Below, piece by piece: positions 46,424 to 56,071 of a DNA stretch of 64,000 bases. The DNA is from Haliea sp. Lineage in GTDB: Bacteria > Pseudomonadota > Gammaproteobacteria > Pseudomonadales > Halieaceae. Position numbers and translations under genes: made by a program. The notes under the pieces were generated by a model. That model was not told the DNA's origin. It did no database searches and worked only from the letters and a program-made list of their open reading frames with translations. The first letter of the stretch is position 1. The number at the start of each line of letters is the position of its first letter. Location of the stretch: assembly GCA_002692965.1 (NCBI GenBank), contig NZNC01000012.1:1-64000 (forward strand). Direction: 5' to 3'.

Positions 46424-47544
46424 GGGTACTCGTGATCACACGCAACCTGCCGCCGCTTGTGGGAGGCATGGAGCGGCTGCTGCAGAACCTAGTGCTGGGG
46501 GTTACGGAATATGCGGATGTCACCGTTATTGGTCCCAGGGGCTGCCACGCCCACCTGCCGGAAACAGTGGAAACCCATGAATGCAGCAACAAGCTAGCCG
46601 GATTCCTGTCTGGTTCTACGCTCACTGCCCTGCGTATTGTCCGCAAGGACCGGTTTGACGTAGTGATCGGTGGCAGCGGACTGATGGCTCCGCTGCTCTT
46701 TCTGCTGAAAACTCTGTTCAAGTGCAGAACTCTGGTTCTGTTACATGGACTGGACATCATCGTTGACCACTGGCTGTACCAGCGCGTGTTCGTTCCCACC
46801 CTGCGTCACGCCGATCAGGTGGTTGCCAACAGTCGTAATACCAAGCGTTTGGCCGCCAAGAAAGGTGTTCCAGAAGAGCGGATCAGTATCATTCACCCGG
46901 GCACCCATATCCCGGAGCAGCCGGATGCAGAGAGGAAAGGCGAATTCTTGCAACGCTACCGGATCTCTTTCAGTCGCTACATGCTGTTTGCAGGACGGAT
47001 TACCCGTCGCAAAGGCCTTTCCCCCTTCATCCGCAAAAGCCTGCCCACTATTCTGCATGCGTGCCCGGATGCCGGGCTTGTGGTGGTGGGTGACAACGCG
47101 AGCGACAGCCTAAACAGGCAGGGGGAGAAAGCGGAGGTACTTGCCGCCATCAATGAGGCCGGTTTGGGCGATAAAGTGATGTTCCTGGGTCAGGTGGACG
47201 ACCGGGACCTGGAAACGGCCTATGCCTGCGCTACAGTCCATATCTTTCCGTTGATCGAGGTGCCGGGAGATGTGGAAGGATTCGGGATGGTAGTTATTGA
47301 GGCGGCGGCTGTGGGGACACCGACCGTGGCCTTTGATGTGGGAGGGGTGGCTGATGCGTTGGACCTTGTGGGTGGCCCCCTGATTCAATCTGGCGATTAC
47401 ACTGGCCTCATCAAAAAGATCACCAAATATCTCCTAAGCGAGGAAATAACCAGCAAACACCCAGACGAAATCAACGACTTAATAAGCTGGAACCGATACT
47501 CAAACAGCTTTCACATCGCTCTGAACGCGACAACACCCCACTAA
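46420..47544 (+). CDS. GT4-family glycosyltransferase
   Basis: 374 residues. The GT-B/GT4 features are RNLPPLVGGMERLLQNLVLG at the N-terminus, VVANSRNTKRLAAKKGVPEERI, FAGRITRRKG, and the donor-binding E-x7-E region VPGDVEGFGMVVIEAAAVGTPTVAF. It transfers a sugar from a nucleotide donor, probably to a lipid-linked glycan. Composition falls in GC towards the 3' end, entering the AT-richer island. Confidence 0.9.
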   Translation: MRVLVITRNLPPLVGGMERLLQNLVLGVTEYADVTVIGPRGCHAHLPETVETHECSNKLAGFLSGSTLTALRIVRKDRFDVVIGGSGLMAPLLFLLKTLFKCRTLVLLHGLDIIVDHWLYQRVFVPTLRHADQVVANSRNTKRLAAKKGVPEERISIIHPGTHIPEQPDAERKGEFLQRYRISFSRYMLFAGRITRRKGLSPFIRKSLPTILHACPDAGLVVVGDNASDSLNRQGEKAEVLAAINEAGLGDKVMFLGQVDDRDLETAYACATVHIFPLIEVPGDVEGFGMVVIEAAAVGTPTVAFDVGGVADALDLVGGPLIQSGDYTGLIKKITKYLLSEEITSKHPDEINDLISWNRYSNSFHIALNATTPH

Positions 47545-47609
47545 ACCCGACAAGCAATACAAGGCCTTATGCAGGACTCTGCAAGAAATAGTTTTGTCAA
47601 TTTCATGCT

Positions 47610-48719
47610 CTAAGTCAGCAATTGCAGCAGGTGACTCTCAAGTCGAGCAATCACGTGCTCCCAGCCCTCCACTGCGCCATCAATTAGCTGTCGTGCTGCC
47701 ATCTGATACTCCAATGCCCGAACTAGATCATCGGAGCTTTCAGACTGATAGATAGCTTGTGGCAGTGATTGTAAAAGGTAAGGCACAACCCCTACATCTG
47801 CCCCAACGACCGGCAAATCGCATGCCAGCATTTCATAAGCCTTTTGAGGAAAGCAATAACGCCCAAACGGCGTATCGCGCAAATAAATCACACCCACATC
47901 TAACGCTGAAAACAGCTTGGCTGTATCCGCGTGGGAAAGCATCCCCAGATAATGTACTCTCTCATCATTCGGCGGCGGTAAATTAGCATCGACTGTGCCA
48001 GCCAGCACCAAATGCGCGTTTGAATATTTCTGGCTGAGCTGCGCCCACCCCTGATATAACTCTCCAATCCCGCGCTCCGCCAGCAAGCCGCCAGCAGTGC
48101 CAATCAGCACCCCGCACACCGGCAAGCCAAGTGCTTGGCGGCAATCACTTTTTGCTTGGTGCTTGAAAACATCGGTATCGATAGTACTGGGCATGGTCAA
48201 GGTCTTACCCTTGACCCGATAAACCTCTTCCACCATTTCCCGCAATGGCTGACTGGTCGTAATCACTAACTGAGCCTCTCGCACAGCCCGCCTGAACAAT
48301 GGTACAAAACCCGGGATACGCGCTTGCCCAAAACCTTCAAAATTATCATAAAGATCAACAACAAAAGGCGCACCAAGACGTCCAGACAACCAATACCCAA
48401 GCATCACATGCGGAATGTCGGATGCCCCTATAACAATATCCGGCTTAAACTCCCGCAACTCTCGAAACACGGAGCAAGGGTAGAGAAGCGCATCGGGAAA
48501 AAACAGCTTACCAGGTGTTCGCGACGACCAAACCAGAGATCCCGGCTCAGCCTCGTGCTGCCATGTGCCCTCGTCCGCCTGCTGATAACTGAAGCAAAAG
48601 CACCACACTTCATGACCCAAACGGGCAAGCTGGTAAGGAATTTCGTACAAACGTGCGTAGCGATCAAGGATGACATCCTTGCTCATATATTTACGCTTAC
48701 ACAAAAAGGCGATCCGCAT
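47610..48719 (-). CDS. GT4-type glycosyltransferase
   Basis: 369 residues: LARLGHEVWCFCF at the N-terminus, TTSQPLREMVEEVYRVKGKT, LIGTAGGLLAERGIGELYQG, LVLAGTVD and the C-terminal FGRYCFPQKAYEMLACDLPVVGAD donor-binding region. It is the last gene of the minus-strand glycan block and converges on the plus-strand GT4 gene. The specificity is not predictable. Confidence 0.88.
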   Translation of the reverse strand: MRIAFLCKRKYMSKDVILDRYARLYEIPYQLARLGHEVWCFCFSYQQADEGTWQHEAEPGSLVWSSRTPGKLFFPDALLYPCSVFRELREFKPDIVIGASDIPHVMLGYWLSGRLGAPFVVDLYDNFEGFGQARIPGFVPLFRRAVREAQLVITTSQPLREMVEEVYRVKGKTLTMPSTIDTDVFKHQAKSDCRQALGLPVCGVLIGTAGGLLAERGIGELYQGWAQLSQKYSNAHLVLAGTVDANLPPPNDERVHYLGMLSHADTAKLFSALDVGVIYLRDTPFGRYCFPQKAYEMLACDLPVVGADVGVVPYLLQSLPQAIYQSESSDDLVRALEYQMAARQLIDGAVEGWEHVIARLESHLLQLLT

Positions 48720-48726
48720 TTACTGA

Positions 48727-49795
48727 CTACCCTTCCGGGATATGTTTAGCAACAGAATGTGCCGCGCCCACTACCTGATTCAGGTTGTAGTATCGATGCT
48801 CGGACGGCCGCGCGACAATACTGGCTCGTGCTTCCGCGTTAGCCAATGCTCGATAGCGTTTGTGTAACGCCTCATTCCAGTCATTGTGAATCGGATAATA
48901 ATAATCATATTCTGCCTGCAGACACTCGCGCACAATGAGAGATTGCAGAGCGCTACTACCCGGCCAAATATTTAAGCTAAACAATGCGATTACAGGCATG
49001 ATCCTTGGGGTTGTAACGACCGAAACTGCTCCACCTCGGGCAAGCACTCGCACTTAAAAATTAAGACTTAAGACTTAAGACTTAAAAAAACTATAAGTCA
49101 AGAGCCCAAAAAAGTAATCAAAATAGACATCCACCGGATTCGTATAAACCGCATGCCCCGTGACCCTCTGCTCCAGACATCAGTAAAGTTACCATCCAGC
49201 TTAAAGGTGATGCTGACATGATCAAGCATGTGCTCGAAAACTCTTGTATAGCCATACAACGGCAAAGCTTGAAATCTGGGGATTAAATATCGACCGCCGA
49301 TGTTTACGCGGACGGGTATATCCGCAGCAACACCAGGTTTAAACTCAGATCGCGCCATCCACCACTTTTTATGCGCGCAGATCAAGAAGAACTTTCTATA
49401 TAAGACATCCCAAACCGAGCTGACAAGCATATATTCACCAGCTCTCACATGATCACGGGACTCACGAACCTATTCAAAACGCTCGACTGCACAAGCTTAA
49501 CCTAGATTGCTATTGCATAGCTAGCACAGCATAGAACGACCAATGAGAAAAGAATATTATTCACCATCAACAACACCAGTTACACTCTTCTCGCAAAGCC
49601 ACCAATCAATAAAACGAGACAAGCAGTTAGATATACATTCATTTTTTGGATGAAAAACTTGCGATCCATAATGATGGATCGGCACACCGCATTCATCGTT
49701 ATCATCAAGAGCAATGCCTGATATATCTCAGTGTTAATCGATTACATGCTCGCTGAGACAGCCATGGAGCCAGCGAAGCAGACATCGAAGATGAG
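48727..49795 (-). pseudogene. glf: Decayed UDP-galactopyranose mutase gene (nearly full length)
   Basis: Reading the minus strand in switching frames gives the Glf protein in order. Around 49640-49690: NDECGVPIHHYGSQVFH (cf. RIHRYGPHIFH). At 49400-49480: VRESRDHVRAGEYMLVSSVW, then DVLYRKFF. At 49250-49330: ADIPVRVN, then GYTRVFEHMLDH. At 49100-49160, in another frame: GHAVYTNPVDVYFDYFFGLL. At 48990-49015, in yet another frame: RYNPKDHACNRIV. The C-terminus YYYPIHNDWNEALHKRYRAL and YYNLNQVVGAA runs to 48727. Several frameshifts and in-frame stops (for example after VVDGE) prevent expression. A 7-bp tandem repeat interrupts it. Its low GC differs from the intact glf at 56072. Confidence 0.88.
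49061..49085. repeat. Short tandem repeat inside the glf pseudogene
   Basis: Three complete copies of TTAAGAC plus TTAA in a row. It falls between the mid-section and C-terminal parts of the decayed glf and probably arose by slippage after the gene was lost. Confidence 0.8.
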
Positions 49796-49809
49796 GATAT
49801 TTTAGTAAT

Positions 49810-50727
49810 TCATTGGATACGCCAGAATTCGTGTCGCTTGCCCTTAATCCCTAGCAAGCCATCAATAAAGCCAGCAACAAAAGCATACAACTGAGCTAAT
49901 TTTCGCGGCTCCGTTAACAGCGCAGCAATGAGCCGCACCAAAGAACCCGGAATAGTTTGTGTGAACAGCCTTAAGCCATAATACGAACGCGCGATAAACA
50001 GACGATTGCGGGTGTCGTAATAGCGCTTCCAGGGCGAAAGAACCAAACAGGTCAGAGTGCAGCCCAACACCTGCACCTTGTAAGGGCGCGACTTGGGATG
50101 CTCAATCCAACTTTTGCCCGCGACGATAATATCGGCACCAAATTTCTGTGCCCGCAAACAATATTCAACATCATCCGCAGCAATGAAGTAGCCCGCATCC
50201 GGCAAGCCGATACGCTCTACCAAGCTGCGATGCACCAAAAAGCCCAGAAAGGGTAGCGACTGCACCACAGCGCGCTCAGGTACAGCGTCGGCCTTTTCAA
50301 CTTCGCCCAAGGGTGGATCAAGCACCCTCGTTAACCAGGATACATCACCCTTGTTCACAGCCAACGAGCCATAGATGTTAGCGGGATCGTCTGCCACACG
50401 CATCAGCTCTTGCAGTGCCGAAGGATGAGGCTCGGCATCGTCATCCATCATCCATACCCACTCGGCGCCGTCTTCTATCGCAAATCTCAAGCCCGCAGCA
50501 AAACCACCGGCTCCACCAGCATTTTCAGCTAGCGACAAAATTTTCACATTTTCTTTATCACCCCATCCATGCTCCCACAAACAATCAACAGTTCCATCCG
50601 TCGACGCGTTATCTACGATAACGATTTTATTCATGAATGGCCGCTGAACCAGCAATGCCCTCAGACACTTGAAAAGCAATATTTTTCGATTATATGTAAC
50701 AACTACTGTGTATAAAACATTCGACAT
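49810..50727 (-). CDS. GT2-family glycosyltransferase, possible galactofuranosyltransferase
   Basis: 305 residues. GT-A features: VVTYNRKILLFKCLRALL, IVDNASTDGT, the donor-metal motif MMDDDAEPH and a later ADDVEYCLRAQKFG with IEHPKS. The segment AENAGGAGGFAAGL resembles the NxGGAGGF motif of galactofuranosyltransferases of the GlfT1/RfbF-like group. Together with glf in the window this makes UDP-galactofuranose a plausible donor (inference). Confidence 0.87.
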   Translation of the reverse strand: MSNVLYTVVVTYNRKILLFKCLRALLVQRPFMNKIVIVDNASTDGTVDCLWEHGWGDKENVKILSLAENAGGAGGFAAGLRFAIEDGAEWVWMMDDDAEPHPSALQELMRVADDPANIYGSLAVNKGDVSWLTRVLDPPLGEVEKADAVPERAVVQSLPFLGFLVHRSLVERIGLPDAGYFIAADDVEYCLRAQKFGADIIVAGKSWIEHPKSRPYKVQVLGCTLTCLVLSPWKRYYDTRNRLFIARSYYGLRLFTQTIPGSLVRLIAALLTEPRKLAQLYAFVAGFIDGLLGIKGKRHEFWRIQ

Positions 50728-50750
50728 GCGGCATACTTCTTAATTGTGTC

Positions 50751-51734
50751 TTATAAAAACGCACCCGGGTCCGCCAAAGACAAATCGGACAACTTATCTT
50801 TCATAAAAACCTCTTGCGGCCCAAAGGAAAAATGCCCCGCGAACACGTTTTTAATTATAAACATAGGCCTGGAAAAGGCCACGCAGTCCCTGCACAAAAA
50901 ATCTTCATCAACACCCAGAACACCAGGCGACCAGGATGACTTAAAGCCGCCTATAGAATATATAAAATTTCTTCTAAAAAGGATGGCACCAATACTGAAC
51001 CGTGTATTACAAGCAGTGTATGAGACAGGTGTACTTGAAAAAATTTCTGATGTTTTATCAAATGGCAGGGACTGTTTCCACAGCCAGTATGCAGCTTCAG
51101 GATCGGCATGCACAGGGAGATCCCCACACCGCACAAATAGTGGACCAAATTTCTTCTTGTAGTCCTCTTCAATAGAAAGCAACTCAAGTAAGTGTATGTA
51201 ACTTATGCCATTTATATTTAATACGGGCGCACAAAATCCGGGCTCTAATAAGGATTTTTTCCAAGCATAATGATAGCCCTCATATAATGACTGAAAAAAA
51301 TTCTTCCCGACTAGAATATCCTCATCAAGCTTATATATATAATCAGCCGCAGCATGAAGCTGCAGGGCCTTATTTAGAGCCACTCCAGGTGAATTCCTTG
51401 ATACATATAGATATGACCACTGGTTTTTTTGACATATAGCCTCGAGCTCACCGGAGTATTTCCCGGGAGACGCCACACACACATCTGCGTCCGCTGGGGC
51501 ATATTTTTCTAGGCGCACAAATGTCGACGGCCACAAATAAGATTTATACCCTGCCAACACAACTATAAGCCGATCTTTTTTTTTGCTTCGATCAATAAAC
51601 CTATAACGGGTATAGTTATCCCTCAGAGCGTCTAGCTTTTTTCTTGAAAACTCTAACGCATCGATCATCAAAGAACGGACAAACCCTAGAAACCCGCGCT
51701 TTTTAATAGATCTTGAGACTCTTCGAATATTCAT
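50751..51734 (-). CDS. GT-A-like glycosyltransferase, unassigned family
   Basis: 327 residues. A basic N-terminal 40-residue helix precedes a GT-A-type fold: LIVVLAGYKSYLWPSTFVRL, a possible donor-metal motif KLDEDILVGK, and GVDEDFLCRDCVAFSR in the C-terminal half. I do not know the specific family. AT-rich codon use marks it as part of the acquired island. It is coupled to the upstream methyltransferase by a 4-bp overlap. Confidence 0.7.
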   Translation of the reverse strand: MNIRRVSRSIKKRGFLGFVRSLMIDALEFSRKKLDALRDNYTRYRFIDRSKKKDRLIVVLAGYKSYLWPSTFVRLEKYAPADADVCVASPGKYSGELEAICQKNQWSYLYVSRNSPGVALNKALQLHAAADYIYKLDEDILVGKNFFQSLYEGYHYAWKKSLLEPGFCAPVLNINGISYIHLLELLSIEEDYKKKFGPLFVRCGDLPVHADPEAAYWLWKQSLPFDKTSEIFSSTPVSYTACNTRFSIGAILFRRNFIYSIGGFKSSWSPGVLGVDEDFLCRDCVAFSRPMFIIKNVFAGHFSFGPQEVFMKDKLSDLSLADPGAFL

Positions 51735-52423
51735 AACCCCTTTATCTCGATAGCAACCTGCTGCCCCCTTCTGTTATAGGCAATATATCTACAGGAAAGG
51801 CCATTTTTTTCCAAAAACTCATTGAAAGCTTTATACTCATGCTGTTGCCAGCCGGGATAATTAAAGTACTCATCAAATACTATGATGGTCCCCTTCTGTA
51901 TCCTGGGGGCGAGTATATTTAAGGCAGAGATGGTACTGGAGTAAAGATCGCAATCAACATGTATAAGGCTTGCTTTTTCGTCCAGCTCAACCATAAATTT
52001 TGGCAGTGTATCCTGAAATAAACCCTTATATATTTTACAGTTTTTTTCAAGCACCAGATTTTCTCCCGCAACATCAAAAGCCCCTTGCGGAAACCCATCT
52101 CTCCAAAACTCTGGAAGCCCTTTGAACGTATCAAATCCGTAAATAGTCTTATTAGGGTTCATTTTTGCAATTTCATTTAATGACTGCCCTTTGTACACGC
52201 CAAGCTCGCAAATGAAGCCTTTAGCGTCCGAAAATGAAAAAGCAGCATTCATAACCTCAATTCTTGATGAGCACGACCTTGCATTCTGCATATCTCTATC
52301 AACCAACTCGGCAGATGAGAAAGTGGCGCTTAACAACCTGGCTAGATCAACATCTGAACCTATCCTACTAATAGCTGCCTGAAGCAATCTAGCAGCAAGA
52401 TTTGCAATTTTTCGCTTAATCAT
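51731..52423 (-). CDS. TylF/macrocin-type O-methyltransferase
   Basis: 230 residues. TylF-family pattern: FICELGVYKGQSLNEIAK (SAM-binding), YGFDTFKGLPEFW, LIHVDCDLYSSTISAL with metal-binding aspartates and IIVFDEYFNYPGW. Such enzymes O-methylate sugars of glycans and antibiotics. Probably modifies a sugar made by this cluster. AT-rich. Confidence 0.88.
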   Translation of the reverse strand: MIKRKIANLAARLLQAAISRIGSDVDLARLLSATFSSAELVDRDMQNARSCSSRIEVMNAAFSFSDAKGFICELGVYKGQSLNEIAKMNPNKTIYGFDTFKGLPEFWRDGFPQGAFDVAGENLVLEKNCKIYKGLFQDTLPKFMVELDEKASLIHVDCDLYSSTISALNILAPRIQKGTIIVFDEYFNYPGWQQHEYKAFNEFLEKNGLSCRYIAYNRRGQQVAIEIKGL

Positions 52424-52824
52424 GCCAATCCTTTTTTGATATTTATCACACCAAATTATGGAGCAATTATAGACTCATAAGCTATTGTTTCGACATGAAT
52501 CACACTTCTGTTTTAACCAATCTTCTGGGGCTAGCGTAATTAATATGACTGTCGTAACAGCACATGCTGCCACACGGTTTCCAGCGACGCCCCAATGCTG
52601 CCACTTTAACAAGACCTACACCTAGCGCAGCACTATTGCCCAAATTACCGCACATTGATCTTTCGATAGCCATTTAAAAATCTGAAATCGCATATAAGCT
52701 TGAGCATCAGTTGCCAGCAGAAAATTCAGGCTAATGTATAGCTGTTTCGTGCATATATAAACGTATCTACCCTATCCAGCACACAGCAAAGCCTGAAAAT
52801 TCCTCAATCCAGTTGCGAATCCGG
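52424..52824. other. AT-rich intergenic stretch, no clear feature
   Basis: About 400 bp between the TylF-type methyltransferase start and the end of the flippase gene. Several short readable segments on the minus strand (for example around 52540-52670) hint at a decayed coding sequence, but I could not match one to a family. It may carry the promoter of the three-gene block downstream. Confidence 0.35.
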
Positions 52825-54534
52825 TCAGATCCCAACTAACCTGTCACAATTTTTGAGAGACGCGTCCCTGTGCGCAATGACTACAATGGTTTTCTTTTTC
52901 GATAAATTGCGTATAGCTTCACTTAATGCCGCCTCAGTGTCTTCATCCAAAGCACTAGTTGCCTCATCCATGAATAACACTGGAGGATCACGATACAGCG
53001 CTCGAGCAATACCGATACGCTGACGCTGCCCCCCGGAAAGACGTATGCCACGCTCACCAACTTGGGTTTCGTAAGCCTCTTGTAGTTCGCCCACAATGAA
53101 ATCATGTATCTGTGCCGCTCTCGCAGCTCGCTCTACGGCATGCCAGTCGACTTTATCCATCGGCACACCAAAAGCAATATTGCTGGCTACGCTGGCATCG
53201 ACCAAGTAGATGTGTTGCGGCACATAGCCAATAGCATTGTGCCATTCACCAAGGTTGTCTGCGCATATCTGCACGTCATCTACCCATATGCTACCGGATT
53301 GTGGCGTCACTAACCCCAACAGCAAATCCATCAAGGTACTTTTACCTGCCCCACTTTTTCCGCTAATACCGGTTGTGGTGTTGGCAGCAATACTCAGGCT
53401 GTAATGGTTGAATACTGGCTTGTCTAGTTCTACCGGGTAGGCAAAACGAATATTATCCAATCGTATTTCCCGTTTCGGCACTAGCTTTTTGGCGCGGTGG
53501 CTTTCACTCTGCCAGGGAAGCATCAAATCCTGATGTATATTTTCCAGCACAGCAGTGGAGAAGCGTAAACGTGCAACCCCTCGGTACATAATCTGGACTG
53601 CAGGCAGCAGGCGGTACCCAGCGAAGGCATACATGCCCAGAGCGGGAAGCACATGCGCAATATCGTTGCTGCGTAGCAACAGACTGAGTGCCAGCAAAAG
53701 CAGACCGGTATAACCCACCGCCTCCACCATATATAACGGCGTCTGGCTAATAGTGTCATTGGTGGCCTGATGACGGGCGTGGGTACGGGCGGCATGGTTG
53801 TAGAGGTTTTGATAGGCATTGCTGCTATGGGTAATTTTAATATCGCGTATACCGCCAAAGGCTTCGTTGCAAGCCTGGTATCGCTCACTGTTGCTAGTCA
53901 CCATTTCTTTGCCGATGATACCTAAGCGATTACGCACCAAGCCATAGATACTGCCGTACAACCCACCAATCACCAGCAGAATAACCAGTGCGGTTAGTGG
54001 TTCGTACAACACAATCAATAGCGTCATAGCCAGAACAATCACACCTTGGGCAATCAGCTGAGAGATAGGCTGAATCAGGTTATGAAATATTTGATCTATT
54101 TCGGCCAACACATTCTTGCTCAGCTCCGCACTGTTTCGGCTTAGGAAAAACTCGTAAGGTTGGTGCAGATAGGTTGATAGCAATCGACTGCTGAGGGCGT
54201 AGCGTTGCAGGTGCACAAAGCGGTTCAGCAGGTGCTGGGCAACGGTTTTAAATGCAGATGAGACTAGAACGACAACAATTGAAGCAAAGCCTAGGGCAAC
54301 AATGAAATTATGTTCACTACTGAAATTCAGAGTTTGGTATATAAGGTGAAGCAAGACTTGCTCATGAATCACTTCGGGGCGACCAAGTACTGACAAAAAC
54401 GGCATGATGGAAAGCACACCCAGCGTTTCTGTAATCGCCATCACGGTGACTAGCAGCAACATAGCAATTGCCTTGCGCTTTTCGGCAGTAGTAAATAGCT
54501 GCCAAACTTTTTGTAGAGATTTTCTCATGCTCAC
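52825..54534 (-). CDS. ABC-type exporter/flippase, PglK-like
   Basis: 569 residues. An N-terminal exporter membrane domain with about six helices (residues about 20-310) is fused to an ATPase: Walker A GKSGAGKST, Q-loop VPQHIYL, signature LSGGQ, Walker B VLFMDEATSALD and H-loop AHRD. The length and ETLGVLSIMPFLSVL start resemble PglK, the flippase for lipid-linked oligosaccharides. It would move the island's glycan across the inner membrane. The upstream 54535-54600 region holds its probable leader. Confidence 0.88.
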   Translation of the reverse strand: MSMRKSLQKVWQLFTTAEKRKAIAMLLLVTVMAITETLGVLSIMPFLSVLGRPEVIHEQVLLHLIYQTLNFSSEHNFIVALGFASIVVVLVSSAFKTVAQHLLNRFVHLQRYALSSRLLSTYLHQPYEFFLSRNSAELSKNVLAEIDQIFHNLIQPISQLIAQGVIVLAMTLLIVLYEPLTALVILLVIGGLYGSIYGLVRNRLGIIGKEMVTSNSERYQACNEAFGGIRDIKITHSSNAYQNLYNHAARTHARHQATNDTISQTPLYMVEAVGYTGLLLLALSLLLRSNDIAHVLPALGMYAFAGYRLLPAVQIMYRGVARLRFSTAVLENIHQDLMLPWQSESHRAKKLVPKREIRLDNIRFAYPVELDKPVFNHYSLSIAANTTTGISGKSGAGKSTLMDLLLGLVTPQSGSIWVDDVQICADNLGEWHNAIGYVPQHIYLVDASVASNIAFGVPMDKVDWHAVERAARAAQIHDFIVGELQEAYETQVGERGIRLSGGQRQRIGIARALYRDPPVLFMDEATSALDEDTEAALSEAIRNLSKKKTIVVIAHRDASLKNCDRLVGI

Positions 54535-54927
54535 CCGTAGGTTTTATCTGCGCTGATTTCCATATCACACAGATCTCCTTGAAGGACCCATAACGATTTT
54601 CGATTCCAGAGTGCAAAGGTCAAGCCCATTCTTCACCTCTTCATGGCCAATGAACATGGGCTTCCAGTTAGCATGACATTTCCCCGACTCCTTAACGGGA
54701 TTTTCTGAGGAGGAAGAAAATTCCTGCGAAAATAATGACTCTCTTCATGAGCTATTTCCCGGCATCTAGTACATCCCATCATGTCAACGAAGCCGACGCT
54801 TCGAAGAGACTTTGCTGGGCAGCAGCGCCACGGAGGGCACCACGGCCAACTAGCGCTACACCATCACCACAAACCTGCATACCACTGATATCATGGCCAG
54901 CAGACCATGTAATCAGTCAGTAATCCG
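54535..54927. other. Island border between the flippase and xseB
   Basis: About 390 bp between divergent starts. It changes from AT-richer to GC-richer DNA. A loose inverted repeat AAGCCCAT/ATGGGCTT lies at about 54624-54665 (long loop). No gene is evident. Short readable segments near 54830-54915 may be remnants. This is the right-hand junction of the glycan island with the xseB-ispA operon. Confidence 0.4.
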
Positions 54928-55173
54928 ATGCCGAAAAAAACCACTACCCCCAGCTTCGCCACCACCCTGACCAACCTCGAAGCCCTGGTCACCCAGCTCG
55001 AAGACCCCAACACCCCCCTCGAGCAGTCCCTCGAGGACTTCGAGAAGGGTATCAAGCTCATCCGCGAGGCCCAGCAGGCCCTTCAGGCGGCCGAGCTGCG
55101 GGTCCAGACCCTGCTCGAGCAGGATGGCAAGCCGGTCGCCGAAACCTTCGAGGAAGGCGAGGACGATCAGTGA
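54928..55173 (+). CDS. xseB: Exodeoxyribonuclease VII small subunit
   Basis: 81 residues of the short helical XseB family: FATTLTNLEALVTQLEDPNT, PLEQSLEDFEKGIKLIREAQ, then a Q-rich second helix. It forms exonuclease VII with XseA. Overlaps ispA by 4 bp (GTGA), the usual pairing. Confidence 0.94.
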   Translation: MPKKTTTPSFATTLTNLEALVTQLEDPNTPLEQSLEDFEKGIKLIREAQQALQAAELRVQTLLEQDGKPVAETFEEGEDDQ

Positions 55174-56066
55174 GCCAGCCCCTGGAGGCCTTCCTCTCGT
55201 CGTCCGTCAGCCGCTGCGAGGCTCTGCTGGCACAGCTTACCACTTCCACGCAAGGTATCCCCCGGGATTTTCACCCCGCCATCGAATACGCCCTGCAGTC
55301 GGGTGGCAAGCGGGTGCGTCCCGCCCTGGCCTGGGCGGCGGCACGCGCAGCGGGGCTGGATGATGCCGCGCGAGAGCAGGTCGACCCTGTTGCAGCCGCC
55401 CTGGAGCTGATCCACACCTACTCCCTGCTCCACGACGATCTGCCGGCCATGGACGACGACGACCTGCGTCGTGGCCGCCCTACCCTGCACAAGGCCTTCG
55501 ACGACGCCACCGCAATCCTGGTGGGTGACGGGCTGCAAGCCCTGGCCTTTGAATTGTTGGCCACTAGCCCGAAGCTGAACGACAGCCAAAAGGTCGCACT
55601 TACTACGGAACTGGCTCGAGCTGCCGGCTTTGCCGGCATGGTCGGCGGTCAGTTCCTGGACATCCGCGCTACCGACCACGACCTCACACTTGAAGAGCTG
55701 CAGACCCTGCACCGCCTAAAGACCGGCGCATTGATCCGCGCCGCAGTACGGATGGGCGGCCTGGCTGCGGACGCAGATACAGACCAACTGGACGCCCTGA
55801 CTCGCTACGGTGAAGCAGTGGGCCTGGCCTTCCAGGTAGTCGATGACATTCTCGATGTGGAAGGGGAAACAGCTACTCTCGGCAAGACTGGCGGCAAGGA
55901 CGCAGCTGCCAACAAAGCAACTTATGTGCGCTTGCTGGGTCTGGATGGCGCCCGCAAGTCCGCCAGCCACCTGCTGGCAAGCGCTCTGCAGGCCCTTGAG
56001 CCGCTAGGGAAAGATGCCGACCTGCTGCGGGAGCTGGCCCGCTTCATTGTCCAGCGGGAGGCATGA
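55170..56066 (+). CDS. ispA: Farnesyl diphosphate synthase (polyprenyl synthetase family)
   Basis: 298 residues from a GTG at 55170. First aspartate-rich motif LLHDDLPAMDDDDLRRGRPT and second motif FQVVDDILDVEG, with GGKRVRPAL and KTGALIRA. It builds farnesyl diphosphate for ubiquinone and undecaprenyl lipid carriers. Normally followed by dxs; here by glf. Confidence 0.96.
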   Translation: MSQPLEAFLSSSVSRCEALLAQLTTSTQGIPRDFHPAIEYALQSGGKRVRPALAWAAARAAGLDDAAREQVDPVAAALELIHTYSLLHDDLPAMDDDDLRRGRPTLHKAFDDATAILVGDGLQALAFELLATSPKLNDSQKVALTTELARAAGFAGMVGGQFLDIRATDHDLTLEELQTLHRLKTGALIRAAVRMGGLAADADTDQLDALTRYGEAVGLAFQVVDDILDVEGETATLGKTGGKDAAANKATYVRLLGLDGARKSASHLLASALQALEPLGKDADLLRELARFIVQREA

Positions 56067-56071
56067 ACTTG

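Noticed and set aside
49061..49085. Possible start of a CRISPR-like or regulatory repeat array
   Set aside because: Only 3.6 copies of a 7-bp unit without spacers, located in a decayed gene; simple slippage explains it.
48727..49448. Two short hypothetical genes (48727-49053 and 49098-49448)
   Set aside because: Their translations are pieces of UDP-galactopyranose mutase in different frames, so they are described as one pseudogene.
54735..54923. A 62-codon plus-strand frame just before xseB
   Set aside because: No family, poor start context and biased composition; more likely junction debris.
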